The notes under the pieces were generated by a model, which searched no databases, had not been told where the DNA came from, and saw only the letters and a program-made list of their open reading frames with translations. From contig DASZPV010000130.1 in the NCBI GenBank assembly GCA_035549875.1, positions 1-21,724 of the forward strand: a stretch of DNA of 21,724 nucleotides, in the 5' to 3' direction. The DNA comes from JAKFWI01 sp035549875. Its GTDB lineage: Bacteria; Pseudomonadota; Alphaproteobacteria; Caulobacterales; Aquidulcibacteraceae. Shown here one piece after another: positions 7,238 to 16,300 of the stretch. Numbering within the stretch: position 1 is the stretch's first letter; each line of letters starts with the position of its first letter. Made by a program: the position numbers and the translations under genes.

Positions 7238-9103
7238 TCAGATCTTGCTCGGCGCGGCGCGGCGGCCGGGGCTATCGACGATCGGCTCTTCCCGCTTCAC
7301 CGGCGCCGGCATGGCGGGGCCTTTGGCGAGTTTTTGCTCCAGTTCGACGCGGCGCAGCGCCTCGGGGCGCACCGTCAGCGCCTTTTTCCACGTCTCGCGG
7401 GCATCCTTCTGACGATTGATCCGCCAGTAGATGTCGCCGAGGTGATCCAGCACCTCGGCGTTGCCAGACAGGCTCAGCTCATTGGCCTGGGCGACGAACT
7501 TCAGCGCATTTTCGAAATCGCCGTACTGGTAGTAGGCCCAGCCCAGGCTATCGACGACCGGATAATAGGCCGGATCGATATCGACGGCCTGGCGCAGTAG
7601 TTTGAACCCTTCGTCAAGCCCCTGCTCACGTTGGATCAGCGCATAGCCGAGCGTGTTCATCGTATCGACATTGTGGGGACGGGTAAGCAGCAGGCCGCGC
7701 CCGATCCTTACCGCCTCGTACCAGCCGTCCGGCGTGGCGGCCAGATAGCCGGCGGCGGAGAGGCGCACGTCGTCGCTCTGTTGCGTGGCCATGGCGTCGC
7801 GCGCGTCCTGCGCGCTCTCGACCAGCCGGCCCGCCTGATAATTGGCGCCGGCGCGCGCCAGATAGGCGGCGGCCTTATCCGGGCTGTTGCCGGCGGATTC
7901 AATCGCGGCGCCCAGGGCCTGGCGCGATTCATCGTATCGCCCGATTACCGCCAGGTTGCGGCCCGCCTCGAGCAGGATACCCGACCGACCGGCGCCGAGC
8001 TTCATTGCGGCGGCCAGCACCGTGGCCGCTTCGGCATCGCGATTCCGGCCAACGGCGGCGCGCGCGAGGACCAGCTTGGCCTCCGCCGCATAGGGACTTT
8101 CATCGCGAACCGCGCGCGCCAGCTTTTCGGCCCCGGCAAAAGCGTCGCGTTCGGCGAGTTCGGCGGCGGCCGCGACGCGCCAATCGTCCGCCCCCGGATC
8201 GAGGCGCAGGCCAAGCTGGGCGATCAGCGCCCCGTCCAGCGCCGCAAGCGGATCTGCCGTCGCGGCGGCGTCAGCGCCGCGCGCCGCCGCCCGCTCGGCG
8301 GCGTCCCTCTGGTATTGAAATGACAACATCAGCAACCATCGCCCGAGGCCCGAGCGCATGGTGAGCGCGGGCTCGAACGGCGCCGCGCCGTTTTCGGCGC
8401 GCGCGAGATTGGCTTCGATATCGGGAGAATTCGGCGCGAACTGCTCGGACAGGAGATAATACTTCACCGCCTCGTCTTTCCTGCCGAGCCGATGATTGAC
8501 CTGCGCGGCGCGGTAAATCACCTGCGCGGTGCGGGGCGCTTCGATGAAACGCTCGGCGGCGTCGCGGCCCGACGGCGAGTCCGGCAGCGGCGAGACGTCC
8601 AGTTGATCGATGGCGTTGGCGTAAGCATCAGCCGCGCGCGCCAGATCGCCGCTGGATTCCTCGATCAAGGCCGGGGCCAACAGGCCGAGCGTTTTTGAAA
8701 GGCGCGCCTTGGCCAAGGCGGCGCGCTGAAGGGCCTCGGGCTTGTCGTCTCGCGCCAGGGCGATCCACATGTCGAGCAGATCGGTAACCGTGGTTTTGCG
8801 GCGCGCCGGCAAAGTGGCGATCGTGGCCGCCGCCGCATTCGGGTTGCCGGCGGCGATATCATCGACGCCGATGGCGATGGCGTGAACCACTGTGCGGGCG
8901 CTGTCGAAATTCTGCCGCGCGCTGACGAGGTAACCCTCCATGTCGGCGGCGAGAATTCTGTCAATTTCTGCTTGCGCCGCCGGCGACGGCTTGGATGGCG
9001 CCGCTGCGGGCGCGGCCTGGGCGAGAGCGGATTGGGCGAAAGCGGACGGCGTCGACGCCAGCAGAATCAATGCTGCAAAAAGGCCGGCCGGGCGCTGCTT
9101 CAT
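7238..9103 (-). CDS. Exported TPR-repeat protein
   Basis: I place the start at ATG 9103, giving 621 residues. It has an AGGAGA ribosome-binding site five bases upstream and opens directly into a signal peptide (MKQRPAGLFAALILLASTPSAFAQ, cleavage near AFA/QS). A longer frame back to 9175 would put 24 unlike residues in front of the signal. The body is helical throughout, with degenerate TPRs in the first half. Well-formed repeats follow from about 430, then a conserved block (483-592) shared with the downstream TPR lipoprotein, then a basic, proline-rich tail. There is no lipobox, so it is probably periplasmic. It follows ETF-QO by 84 bases and precedes the lipoprotein gene by 39. Function is unknown. 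Confidence 0.8.
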   Translation of the reverse strand: MKQRPAGLFAALILLASTPSAFAQSALAQAAPAAAPSKPSPAAQAEIDRILAADMEGYLVSARQNFDSARTVVHAIAIGVDDIAAGNPNAAAATIATLPARRKTTVTDLLDMWIALARDDKPEALQRAALAKARLSKTLGLLAPALIEESSGDLARAADAYANAIDQLDVSPLPDSPSGRDAAERFIEAPRTAQVIYRAAQVNHRLGRKDEAVKYYLLSEQFAPNSPDIEANLARAENGAAPFEPALTMRSGLGRWLLMLSFQYQRDAAERAAARGADAAATADPLAALDGALIAQLGLRLDPGADDWRVAAAAELAERDAFAGAEKLARAVRDESPYAAEAKLVLARAAVGRNRDAEAATVLAAAMKLGAGRSGILLEAGRNLAVIGRYDESRQALGAAIESAGNSPDKAAAYLARAGANYQAGRLVESAQDARDAMATQQSDDVRLSAAGYLAATPDGWYEAVRIGRGLLLTRPHNVDTMNTLGYALIQREQGLDEGFKLLRQAVDIDPAYYPVVDSLGWAYYQYGDFENALKFVAQANELSLSGNAEVLDHLGDIYWRINRQKDARETWKKALTVRPEALRRVELEQKLAKGPAMPAPVKREEPIVDSPGRRAAPSKI

Positions 9104-9108
9104 GGAAG

Positions 9109-9114
9109 TCTCCT
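9109..9114 (-). promoter_or_regulatory. Ribosome-binding site that fixes the TPR gene start
   Basis: AGGAGA on the minus strand sits five bases before the ATG at 9103. It decides in favour of this start over the longer frame beginning at 9175, which has no such site and no signal peptide at its N-terminus. Confidence 0.75.
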
Positions 9115-9187
9115 GCACGGAGCTTACGCCAAAACCCCGACTCGTGAAGCGCGATAGTAAGCGGCGCAGGCCCAACCTCTCAATTGC

Positions 9188-10864
9188 CTACATATTTGGA
9201 TAATTCGGCCCGCCGCCGCCTTCCGGCGTGGTCCAGACGATATTCTGCGACGGGTCCTTGATATCGCAGGTTTTGCAGTGAACGCAGTTCTGCGCGTTGA
9301 TCTGGAAGCGCGGATTGGCCCCAGCGGCATCGTATAGCACTTCGTAGACGCCGGCCGGGCAGTAACGCTGGGCCGGCTCGGCATACACCGGCAAGTTGAG
9401 CGAGATCGGCACGCCGGGATCTTTCAGCACCAGATGAACCGGCTGATCTTCCTCATGATTGGTGTTGGACAGAAACACTGAACTCAGCTTGTCGAAACTG
9501 ATTTTTCCGTCCGGTTTGGGATAAGCGATCGGCTTGTGCTTGGCGGCCGGCTCCGTCGCCGCCGCGTCGGTCTTGTGATGCTTTAGCGTGCTGAAGAACG
9601 AAAACCCGCCGGTGAGTGTGTTTATCCACATGTCGAAGCCGCCGAGCAGCATGCCGAGCGTCGTGCCGAAGCGGGTGAGCAGCGGCTTCACATTGCGCAC
9701 CAGGCGCAAATCCTTCCAGATGCGGCTGACCTCGTACGCAGACTGGTAACCCTCCAGCACGTCGCGCTGGCGGCCCATTTGCAATGCGCTGAATGCGCTC
9801 TCCGCGGCCAGCATGCCCGACTTCATCGCGTTGTGGCTGCCCTTGATGCGCGGCAGGTTGATAAACCCGGCCGAGCAGCCGATCAGCGCGCCGCCGGGAA
9901 ACGCCAGGTTCGGCACCGATTGATAGCCGCCTTCGGTGATAGCGCGCGCGCCATAAGCCAGGCGCCTGCCGCCTTCCAGAAACGGCTTGATTTCAGGGTG
10001 AAGCTTGAAGCGCTGAAATTCGTCGAACGGCGACAGATATGGATTTTTGTAGTTGAGATGCACGACGAACCCGATCGAGATCAGGTTCTCGCCCCAATGA
10101 TACATGAAAGAGCCGCCGCCGGTTTTGTCGTCGAGCGGCCAGCCGAGCGTGTGCATCACCAGACCGGGCTGATGCTTGCCGGGCGGCGCCTCCCAGATTT
10201 CCTTTAGGCCAATGCCGTATTTCTGCGGATCGCTCTTGGCGCAGAGATCGAATTTCGCCTGCAATACTTTGGCCAGCGATCCGCGCGCGCCTTCACCGAT
10301 CAGCACGTATTTGCCGTGCAATTCCATGCCCGGCTGATAGTCGGGCTTGTGATGGCCGTCGCGCGCCACCCCAAACACGCCGGCCACGACGCCCTTCACC
10401 GCGCCGGCCTCGTCGAACACGAGATCGGACGCGGCCATGCCGGGATAAATCTCCACGCCGAGCGCTTCGGCCTGCGTCGCCAGCCAGCGGCAGAGATTGG
10501 CCAGCGAGCCGATATAATTGCCATGGTTGCTCATCAGCGGCGGCATCGGCCAGGAGGGAATGCGCAGCGCGCCGGCCGGCCCAAGATAGACGAAGCGATC
10601 CTCCGTCACCGGCGTATCGAGCGGCGCGCCCTGCGCCTTCCAGTCCGGCAGCAATTCGTTGAGCGAGACCGGATCGATCACCGCGCCGGACAGAATATGC
10701 GCGCCGACCTCCGAGCCCTTCTCGACCAGAGCGACCGAAACCTCGGCGCCCTTCTCCGCCGCAAGCTGCTTGAGCCGGATCGCCGCCGAAAGCCCTGCAG
10801 GCCCCGCGCCGACGATCACCACGTCGTATTCCATCGCTTCACGGACGGGTGTTTCGTCAGCCAT
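9188..10864 (-). CDS. Electron transfer flavoprotein-ubiquinone oxidoreductase
   Basis: A 558-residue ETF-QO, the membrane-associated FAD and 4Fe-4S enzyme that passes electrons from acyl-CoA and other dehydrogenases, via ETF, to ubiquinone. Visible are the N-terminal dinucleotide-binding motif VGAGPAGLSAA (18-28), the VEKGSEVGAHILSGAV block (48-63), the GEGARGSL and GCSAGFINLPRIKGSHNAM blocks of the FAD domain, and a C-terminal cluster motif with C502, C527, C530 and C533 in the pattern C...CxxCxxC followed by DIKDP. The length matches bacterial and mitochondrial members. It is first in the minus-strand run and diverges from the glycosylase gene over 97 bases. Ubiquinone, its acceptor, needs the polyprenyl tail made by the synthase at 2472. 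Confidence 0.96.
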   Translation of the reverse strand: MADETPVREAMEYDVVIVGAGPAGLSAAIRLKQLAAEKGAEVSVALVEKGSEVGAHILSGAVIDPVSLNELLPDWKAQGAPLDTPVTEDRFVYLGPAGALRIPSWPMPPLMSNHGNYIGSLANLCRWLATQAEALGVEIYPGMAASDLVFDEAGAVKGVVAGVFGVARDGHHKPDYQPGMELHGKYVLIGEGARGSLAKVLQAKFDLCAKSDPQKYGIGLKEIWEAPPGKHQPGLVMHTLGWPLDDKTGGGSFMYHWGENLISIGFVVHLNYKNPYLSPFDEFQRFKLHPEIKPFLEGGRRLAYGARAITEGGYQSVPNLAFPGGALIGCSAGFINLPRIKGSHNAMKSGMLAAESAFSALQMGRQRDVLEGYQSAYEVSRIWKDLRLVRNVKPLLTRFGTTLGMLLGGFDMWINTLTGGFSFFSTLKHHKTDAAATEPAAKHKPIAYPKPDGKISFDKLSSVFLSNTNHEEDQPVHLVLKDPGVPISLNLPVYAEPAQRYCPAGVYEVLYDAAGANPRFQINAQNCVHCKTCDIKDPSQNIVWTTPEGGGGPNYPNM

Positions 10865-10940
10865 ATCAGACTCGCTCCAAGGCTCTGTTCAGGATGACTT
10901 TATCCACCGGGTAATGAAACCCCTCCTCCTCCTGGGCGGC

Positions 10941-10961
10941 GTTAGCGGCTAACAAGCGCTT
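10941..10961. promoter_or_regulatory. Two adjacent perfect palindromes just before the glycosylase start
   Basis: GTTAGC-G-GCTAAC at 10941-10953 is a perfect 13-bp inverted repeat. It is followed directly by the 8-bp palindrome AAGCGCTT at 10954-10961, which ends at the base before the ATG at 10962. The location suits an operator or a 5'-leader hairpin. It does not match the alphaproteobacterial LexA pattern GTTC-N7-GTTC. The regulator is unknown. Confidence 0.35.
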
Positions 10962-11768
10962 ATGGCCGAGCCCGATCCCTGCCGCCGCGCCGCCGAAGCG
11001 CTGCTCGACTGGTGGGCGCTGACGGGTGTCGATCTGGGGGATTCGCGCCAGATCATGCGCGCCGCGCCGGCGCCGATCCCCGCTCAACCGCGCCCAGCGC
11101 CTGCCTCCCGCGCGCAACCCGCGTCGCCGCCCAAGGCCGCTGGTCTGGAAGACGCGCGCGCCGCCGCTTCCGCCGCCAAATCGCTGGCCGAACTCCGCGC
11201 CGCGCTCGACGCGTTTGAGGGCTGCCCGCTGAAAAAGACCGCGCGCAACACTGTGTTCGCCGACGGCGCCGAAGACGCCGAAGTGATGTTGGTCGGCGAA
11301 GCGCCGGGCAAGGACGAGGACGAAATCGGCAAGCCGTTCGTCGGCCGTTCGGGCCAGTTGATGGACCGGATGTTTGCGGCCATCGGGCTCTCACGCGCAA
11401 CCAACCTGTTCATCTCAAACATCATCTTCTGGCGCCCGCCGGGCAACCGGCCGCCGACGCAAGGCGAGATCGCGGCCTGCATGCCGTTCATCCAGCGCGC
11501 GATCGAATTGAAAAAGCCAAAGCTGCTGGTGATGATCGGCGGCATGTCCGCTCAAACCTTGCTGGCGCGCGACGCCGGCATCACGCGCTTGCGCGGCAAG
11601 CGGCTGATTTACAAAGGGCCAGACGAAGCGCCGGTGAATGCGATGGCGATGTTCCATCCGGCCTACCTGCTGCGCCGTCCACAGGACAAGCGCATGGCCT
11701 GGGCGGATATGTTGCTGCTGGAAACCTGGCTTGACGAGCTTGGCGTCAAACGCGGGGCGCGGCTGTGA
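10962..11768 (+). CDS. Uracil-DNA glycosylase family protein (family-4-like)
   Basis: 268 residues. Residues 1-75 are a Pro/Ala-rich lead typical of alphaproteobacterial members; the glycosylase fold follows. Motif A reads GEAPGKDED (112-120), followed by PFVGRSGQLMDRM. The WRPPGNRPPTQGEIAACMPF block (157-176) is present, and motif B is HPAYLLR (232-238). These motifs place it in the family 4 / UDG superfamily that removes uracil from deaminated DNA. Of the four cysteines that bind 4Fe-4S in family 4, only C88 and C173 are visible here; the other two positions are F85 and W157. Its stop overlaps the GTG start of the transglycosylase gene, so the two are translationally coupled. Confidence 0.85.
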   Translation: MAEPDPCRRAAEALLDWWALTGVDLGDSRQIMRAAPAPIPAQPRPAPASRAQPASPPKAAGLEDARAAASAAKSLAELRAALDAFEGCPLKKTARNTVFADGAEDAEVMLVGEAPGKDEDEIGKPFVGRSGQLMDRMFAAIGLSRATNLFISNIIFWRPPGNRPPTQGEIAACMPFIQRAIELKKPKLLVMIGGMSAQTLLARDAGITRLRGKRLIYKGPDEAPVNAMAMFHPAYLLRRPQDKRMAWADMLLLETWLDELGVKRGARL

Positions 11769-13315
11769 GGCCGATTGCAGCGGCGGCGATCATCTGCGTG
11801 GCGATGGTGCTGGCGCCGGGCGCCGCCCGCGCCGAAGGCCGCATTCTCGTACTCTCCGCCTCCGACGAGCAGGCCTACCGCAGCGCCTTCGCGGCGGCCG
11901 AAGCCAATCGCTGGGAGCGCGCCAATGAAGCCGTTCGCGATGTCTCTGACAAAACGCTGATCCCCGCGTTGCACGCGCGCCGGCTGCTCAGCGGTATTTA
12001 CAATCCCCCGTTTGAGGAACTCGCCGAATGGCTGAGCGCCAATGCGGATTCGCCCTTCGCCCCCGAAATCTATGCGATGGCCCAGACGCGCCAGCCGCCC
12101 GGCGCCGCCCCGCCAAGACCGCCGGCCCCGCTTGGGCGCCGGTCGTTCCCCAATGCCGGCGCCGCGCCGCCGGGTGACAACGCCCCGGCGCGCGCCCAAC
12201 TCGACGCGTCGGCGCAGGCATTTGCCGACGGCGATCTTGCCGGTGCGACGGCGAACGCCGAAGCGGCGGCGGCAGGCCCGCGCCAGGGGCCGGCGGAATG
12301 GCAGCTCGGGCTTATCGCGTTCCGCACGCGCGACTACAAAGCCGCCGCCGCGCATTTCGACGCCGCAAGCGCCTGGCGCTATTGGGACGGCTGGGGCGCG
12401 GCGGCCAGCCGCTATTGGGCCGGACGCGCGCACCTTGCCGCGGGCGAGGCCAAGCTCGCGCTGGCGCGCTTCAAAGCCGCGACAGCCTATCCGGCGACAT
12501 TTTACGGTCAACTCGCGGAGGCGCAGTTGGGGCTGAATTCCGGCCTTGCGTTCACGCCGCCGACGATCGACGAACAAACCGCGCTGGCGTTCATGACGCG
12601 CCATGCCGAAGCGCGCCGCGCGGCGGCGCTGGCGCAGATCGGGCGGCTATCCGACGTCGAAATGGAATTGCGCACGCTGCACGCGCGCATCGCCCCGGGC
12701 GAGGACCGCCTGTTCCTCGATTTCGCCGACGCGCTTTCCGCCCCCGGCGCACAATTGCGCGCAGCCGAATATGGCGGGCCGAACGAAGCCTGGGGCTATT
12801 GCCCAACAACCACGTTCGCGCCGGAGGACGGCTGGCGGTTCGATCGCGCCGCGGTTCTTGCCGTCACGCGCCAGGAAAGCCGGTTCAGCCCGGTGGCGGT
12901 GTCGCGCTCCAATGCACGCGGGCTGATGCAATTGCTGCCCTCCACCGCAGGCGATTTCGATTCATCGGCGCGCGCGAACCCCGACAAACTGCTCGATCCC
13001 AATATCAACCTTCGCATTGGCCAGTCCTATCTGGAATATCTGATGCGCCAGAGCGCGCCGGACGGCGATCTGGTGAAACTATTCGCGGCCTATAACGGCG
13101 GGCCCGGCTGGCTGGCGCGCTGGCAGGCGGCGCAGCCGGACATCAAGGATCCGCTGATGATGCTGGAGGCCCTGCCCCGCGCCGAAAGCCGCGATTATGC
13201 CGAGCGCGTGCTTTCGCACATGGGGCTCTGCCGCAAACGGTTCGGCCAGGAGGCGGTGGAATTCGACAGGCTCGCCGCCGGCGCGGTGGCGCGCTACACG
13301 CCGCTGGACCGCTAA
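11765..13315 (+). CDS. Soluble lytic murein transglycosylase (SLT family)
   Basis: 516 residues, starting at GTG 11765 inside the stop of the preceding gene (GTGA). This start is supported because it opens directly into a signal peptide (RPIAAAAIICVAMVLAPGAARA, cleavage near residue 22). The middle part is an alpha-superhelical, TPR-like ring domain. The C-terminal catalytic domain shows AVTRQESRF with the acid Glu371, SNARGLMQLLPSTA, NINLRIGQSYLEYL and AAYNGGPG, the full set of SLT signatures. The enzyme cleaves peptidoglycan glycan strands in the periplasm, forming 1,6-anhydromuramic ends. A ~40-residue Pro/Ala-rich insert near residues 105-145 breaks the helical domain. It converges with the large TPR gene, overlapping by four bases. 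Confidence 0.93.
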   Translation: MRPIAAAAIICVAMVLAPGAARAEGRILVLSASDEQAYRSAFAAAEANRWERANEAVRDVSDKTLIPALHARRLLSGIYNPPFEELAEWLSANADSPFAPEIYAMAQTRQPPGAAPPRPPAPLGRRSFPNAGAAPPGDNAPARAQLDASAQAFADGDLAGATANAEAAAAGPRQGPAEWQLGLIAFRTRDYKAAAAHFDAASAWRYWDGWGAAASRYWAGRAHLAAGEAKLALARFKAATAYPATFYGQLAEAQLGLNSGLAFTPPTIDEQTALAFMTRHAEARRAAALAQIGRLSDVEMELRTLHARIAPGEDRLFLDFADALSAPGAQLRAAEYGGPNEAWGYCPTTTFAPEDGWRFDRAAVLAVTRQESRFSPVAVSRSNARGLMQLLPSTAGDFDSSARANPDKLLDPNINLRIGQSYLEYLMRQSAPDGDLVKLFAAYNGGPGWLARWQAAQPDIKDPLMMLEALPRAESRDYAERVLSHMGLCRKRFGQEAVEFDRLAAGAVARYTPLDR

Positions 13316-16300
13316 GCCTTCGGCGGCGCATCCTTCGCCAGCTTGGCTTTCAAATCCTCCAGCACCTTGGCGACCAGATCGGTGCGCGCCAGGCGCCGCG
13401 CCAGATCGCGCAGGCGATAATCGCTGGGATCGGGACTGGACGAGACAAGCTCGAACGCCGCGGCGTCCGGCGATTTGGCCATGCGGGCGGCGTAGGTTTT
13501 CTTCAGCTTGTCCAGCGCGGGCTTGTTTTCGCCGAGCACGGCGGCGATCGCCGCGCGCAGCACGTTGGCCCGGTCGGCCTCGTTGAGATCGGCGGTTTCG
13601 TCCGGCCTGCGCTGCAGCACGATCGCAAAGGCGTTGGCCGCCTGCGCCCAATTTTTCTGCCGCCACAGAACTTCAGCGCGCATGTTCGCCGCTTCGAGGC
13701 TGGTGTCCTTCTCGAGCAGATCGAAAACATGATCGAACTGGTTCAAATCCAATAGCGCTTTGGCCTCGACGATTCGCCGCTCGGCCGCGATGCTGGCGGG
13801 GATGCCGGGCTGGCGCGTGCTTTCGATCGCCATCATCGCTTTTTCGGGCTGGCGATCGGCCAGATAGATCGAGGCCAGATCGGCCGCCACCTGCGCCTGG
13901 CCGACGCCGTCGAGCCGGTTGTCCACCTGATATTGCAAGAGTTCGGCGGCCTTATCGAGCAGATCGAGACTGACGAGGCGCGCGCTGAGCATTCGGATCA
14001 TGCGATCGCCGCTGGCGCCGACGGGCGTTAGATCCTTGAACTCGTAAAACAGACCGAGCGCCTGGATCGGCTGTAACTTGTCGGCTTCGCCATCGAGGAA
14101 CAACCGCTCGAACATGGCGCCCATATCGATCCGCAGCCGCCGCGAAGCCTGCAAATCCGGAAAACGCGCGGAAGCAGCAGCCATCACGCCCAGCGCCTCG
14201 CGCCAGCGGCCCATATCCTCGTAGACATGCCCGAGCGCCTGGATGATTTCCATCTCGGCGCCATCGCCGCGCCAACGGTAACGCAGCGCCTCAAGGCTTT
14301 CCGCGGCCTGTTGCAGCGGCATCTCGTTGGTTTCGCGCTTGAGTTTCACGTTTTCGAGAATCGCGCGCACCGCGGCGGCCTCGTCGCGGCCCATCGAAAC
14401 CTTGTCGAAAATCGCCTGCGCCGCTTTCACATCGTTGCGCGCATAAGCCAGGCGCCCTTGCAGCAATTGCGCCTGGGCGCGCTGCTCGTCCGTCGCCGCC
14501 TCGCCGAACGCGGCGGCGGCGGCCTGCTCAGCGGCGGCGAAATCGTTGAGTTCAAGCGCCGCCTCGGCGAGCGTGAGATTGAACCGGACGCGCCAGCTTT
14601 GCGGCTGTGTGCCGAGCGCGCCGCGCCCCTGCTCAAGCGAACGCCGGGCGATCGGCCAGTTTTCCTGCAAGCTCGCCGCATAGCCGCGCCACAACGCGGC
14701 CGCGGGATCGTCGGCCAGCGCGCCGGAGGCCAGATCGGCCTGCGAATCCTTCACGCGGCCCATCATCAGATTGGCCGCGGCGCGCATCAGTTTGAATTCG
14801 CCGCTTTCCTGCAATTCCGGCTGGTTGAGCGCGGCGATGCGCAGCGCGCCCAGTGTCTCGGCGGATAATTCCTGCGCCAGCAGAAAGCGCGCCAGCGCCA
14901 TGCGCGCATCGGCCTTGGCGCCGGGATCGACGCCTTCGGCGGCGGCGGTGCGCTGCAAACGCGAAAGCAGATCGCGCGCCTTTTCTTTCGGCTGGCCGCC
15001 GAACTGGCTCAAATCCATCAGCACCGGCCCGGTAAGGGGCGCGGTGTCTGGTTCGTCGCCTGGCGCAACCGGCCCACCGATATTCGACGAGAGCAACCCC
15101 TCGCCGCAGCTGACGATCAATTGGCCGTTCTCGAACGCCGCGCCCACGCCGTCAGCGCGCGGCTCCACCGCCGCGCCTTGCGCGGCGGGCAGGATCGCGG
15201 CCTCCATCGTCGCGCGGCGCGTGTCCACGGCTTTTACGGGACCGGCGATCAGCGCCGCGGCGAAACGATCGCCGATTTCCGGATCATCGACCCAGCGCAC
15301 GCGGCCATCGCGCGCGAAATCGGCGACCAGTTTGGAGCCGCCCTGCTCGCCAGCCTGCCGCGAAACCGGCGCCACCTGCTCAAGCGGCGCGGCGCGTTGA
15401 GATAGGATGAACGTCCAGGTCGCGCCATCCGATTTTGCGGTGACAAGAATTTCCGGCGGCGCGGCGATGCGCAGGCCGGTGACATTTTCGCCGTGGATCG
15501 CCTGCAAGTTTGTGTGCCGCGCGCCGACGAGCGGTATGCCCTTGATATCGAGCGAAGCTTTCGTGTCGAACAATATCCAGATCGCTTCGCCGCGCCGAAA
15601 GGCGGCGGCGCGCGCGGGCGTGGCCCAGCGCATCGCGAACGTCGTGGCGCTGGCGCCTTCTTCCTCGACGACCTTTACGACGCCGCTTTTGGGCGCCGGA
15701 TCGATATCGGGCGCAGGCTTTACCGGCGCGGGCGCGGCTTGCGCGATCACCGGAGCGGCGGGCGGCGGAGCCTTTTTTTCCTCCGGCGGCAGCAGGTCGA
15801 CGACGACGCGCGGGCCATCGATGAAATGACGTTGGCGCACGCCGGGCTCAAGCGTGAGCTGCAACGCCAGCGGCTGACCAGGCTTGGAAAGCTTGCGCGC
15901 GTCCTTGAGGAATTTTGGCGGCAGGATGCGCAGGTCGGATATGTCAACTTCACCGGGTCGCGAAAACTTCAGCGTTAGCTGATCGCCGCTGAGCAAGGGC
16001 ACGAGCGTCGCGCCATGCGGAAACAGAAACGAGAGCCGCGTGAATTCCGGCCGCGCGCCGACGCTGAGCAGAACATCGGTAGAGGTTGTCGATGGCGTCA
16101 GCTCTGAGATGACGCCCATGTCCACCGGCTTGCCCGGCGCCTCTCCCGCTTTTGCCGCCGCCGCAGCGCCGCTCGGCGCAGACGCCTCAAGAGGCTTTGG
16201 CGCCGGCGCGGGTTTGGCTGAAGCGGGCAGCGCGATGATGCTGGCCCCGCCGGAAGCGGCAAGCTTCGGCGTGACGGTGCGGCGCAGGGAAATGCGCAGC

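Noticed and set aside
9104..9175. 24-residue N-terminal extension of the exported TPR protein
   Set aside because: It would bury the signal peptide inside the protein. The ATG at 9103 has a good AGGAGA site at the right distance.
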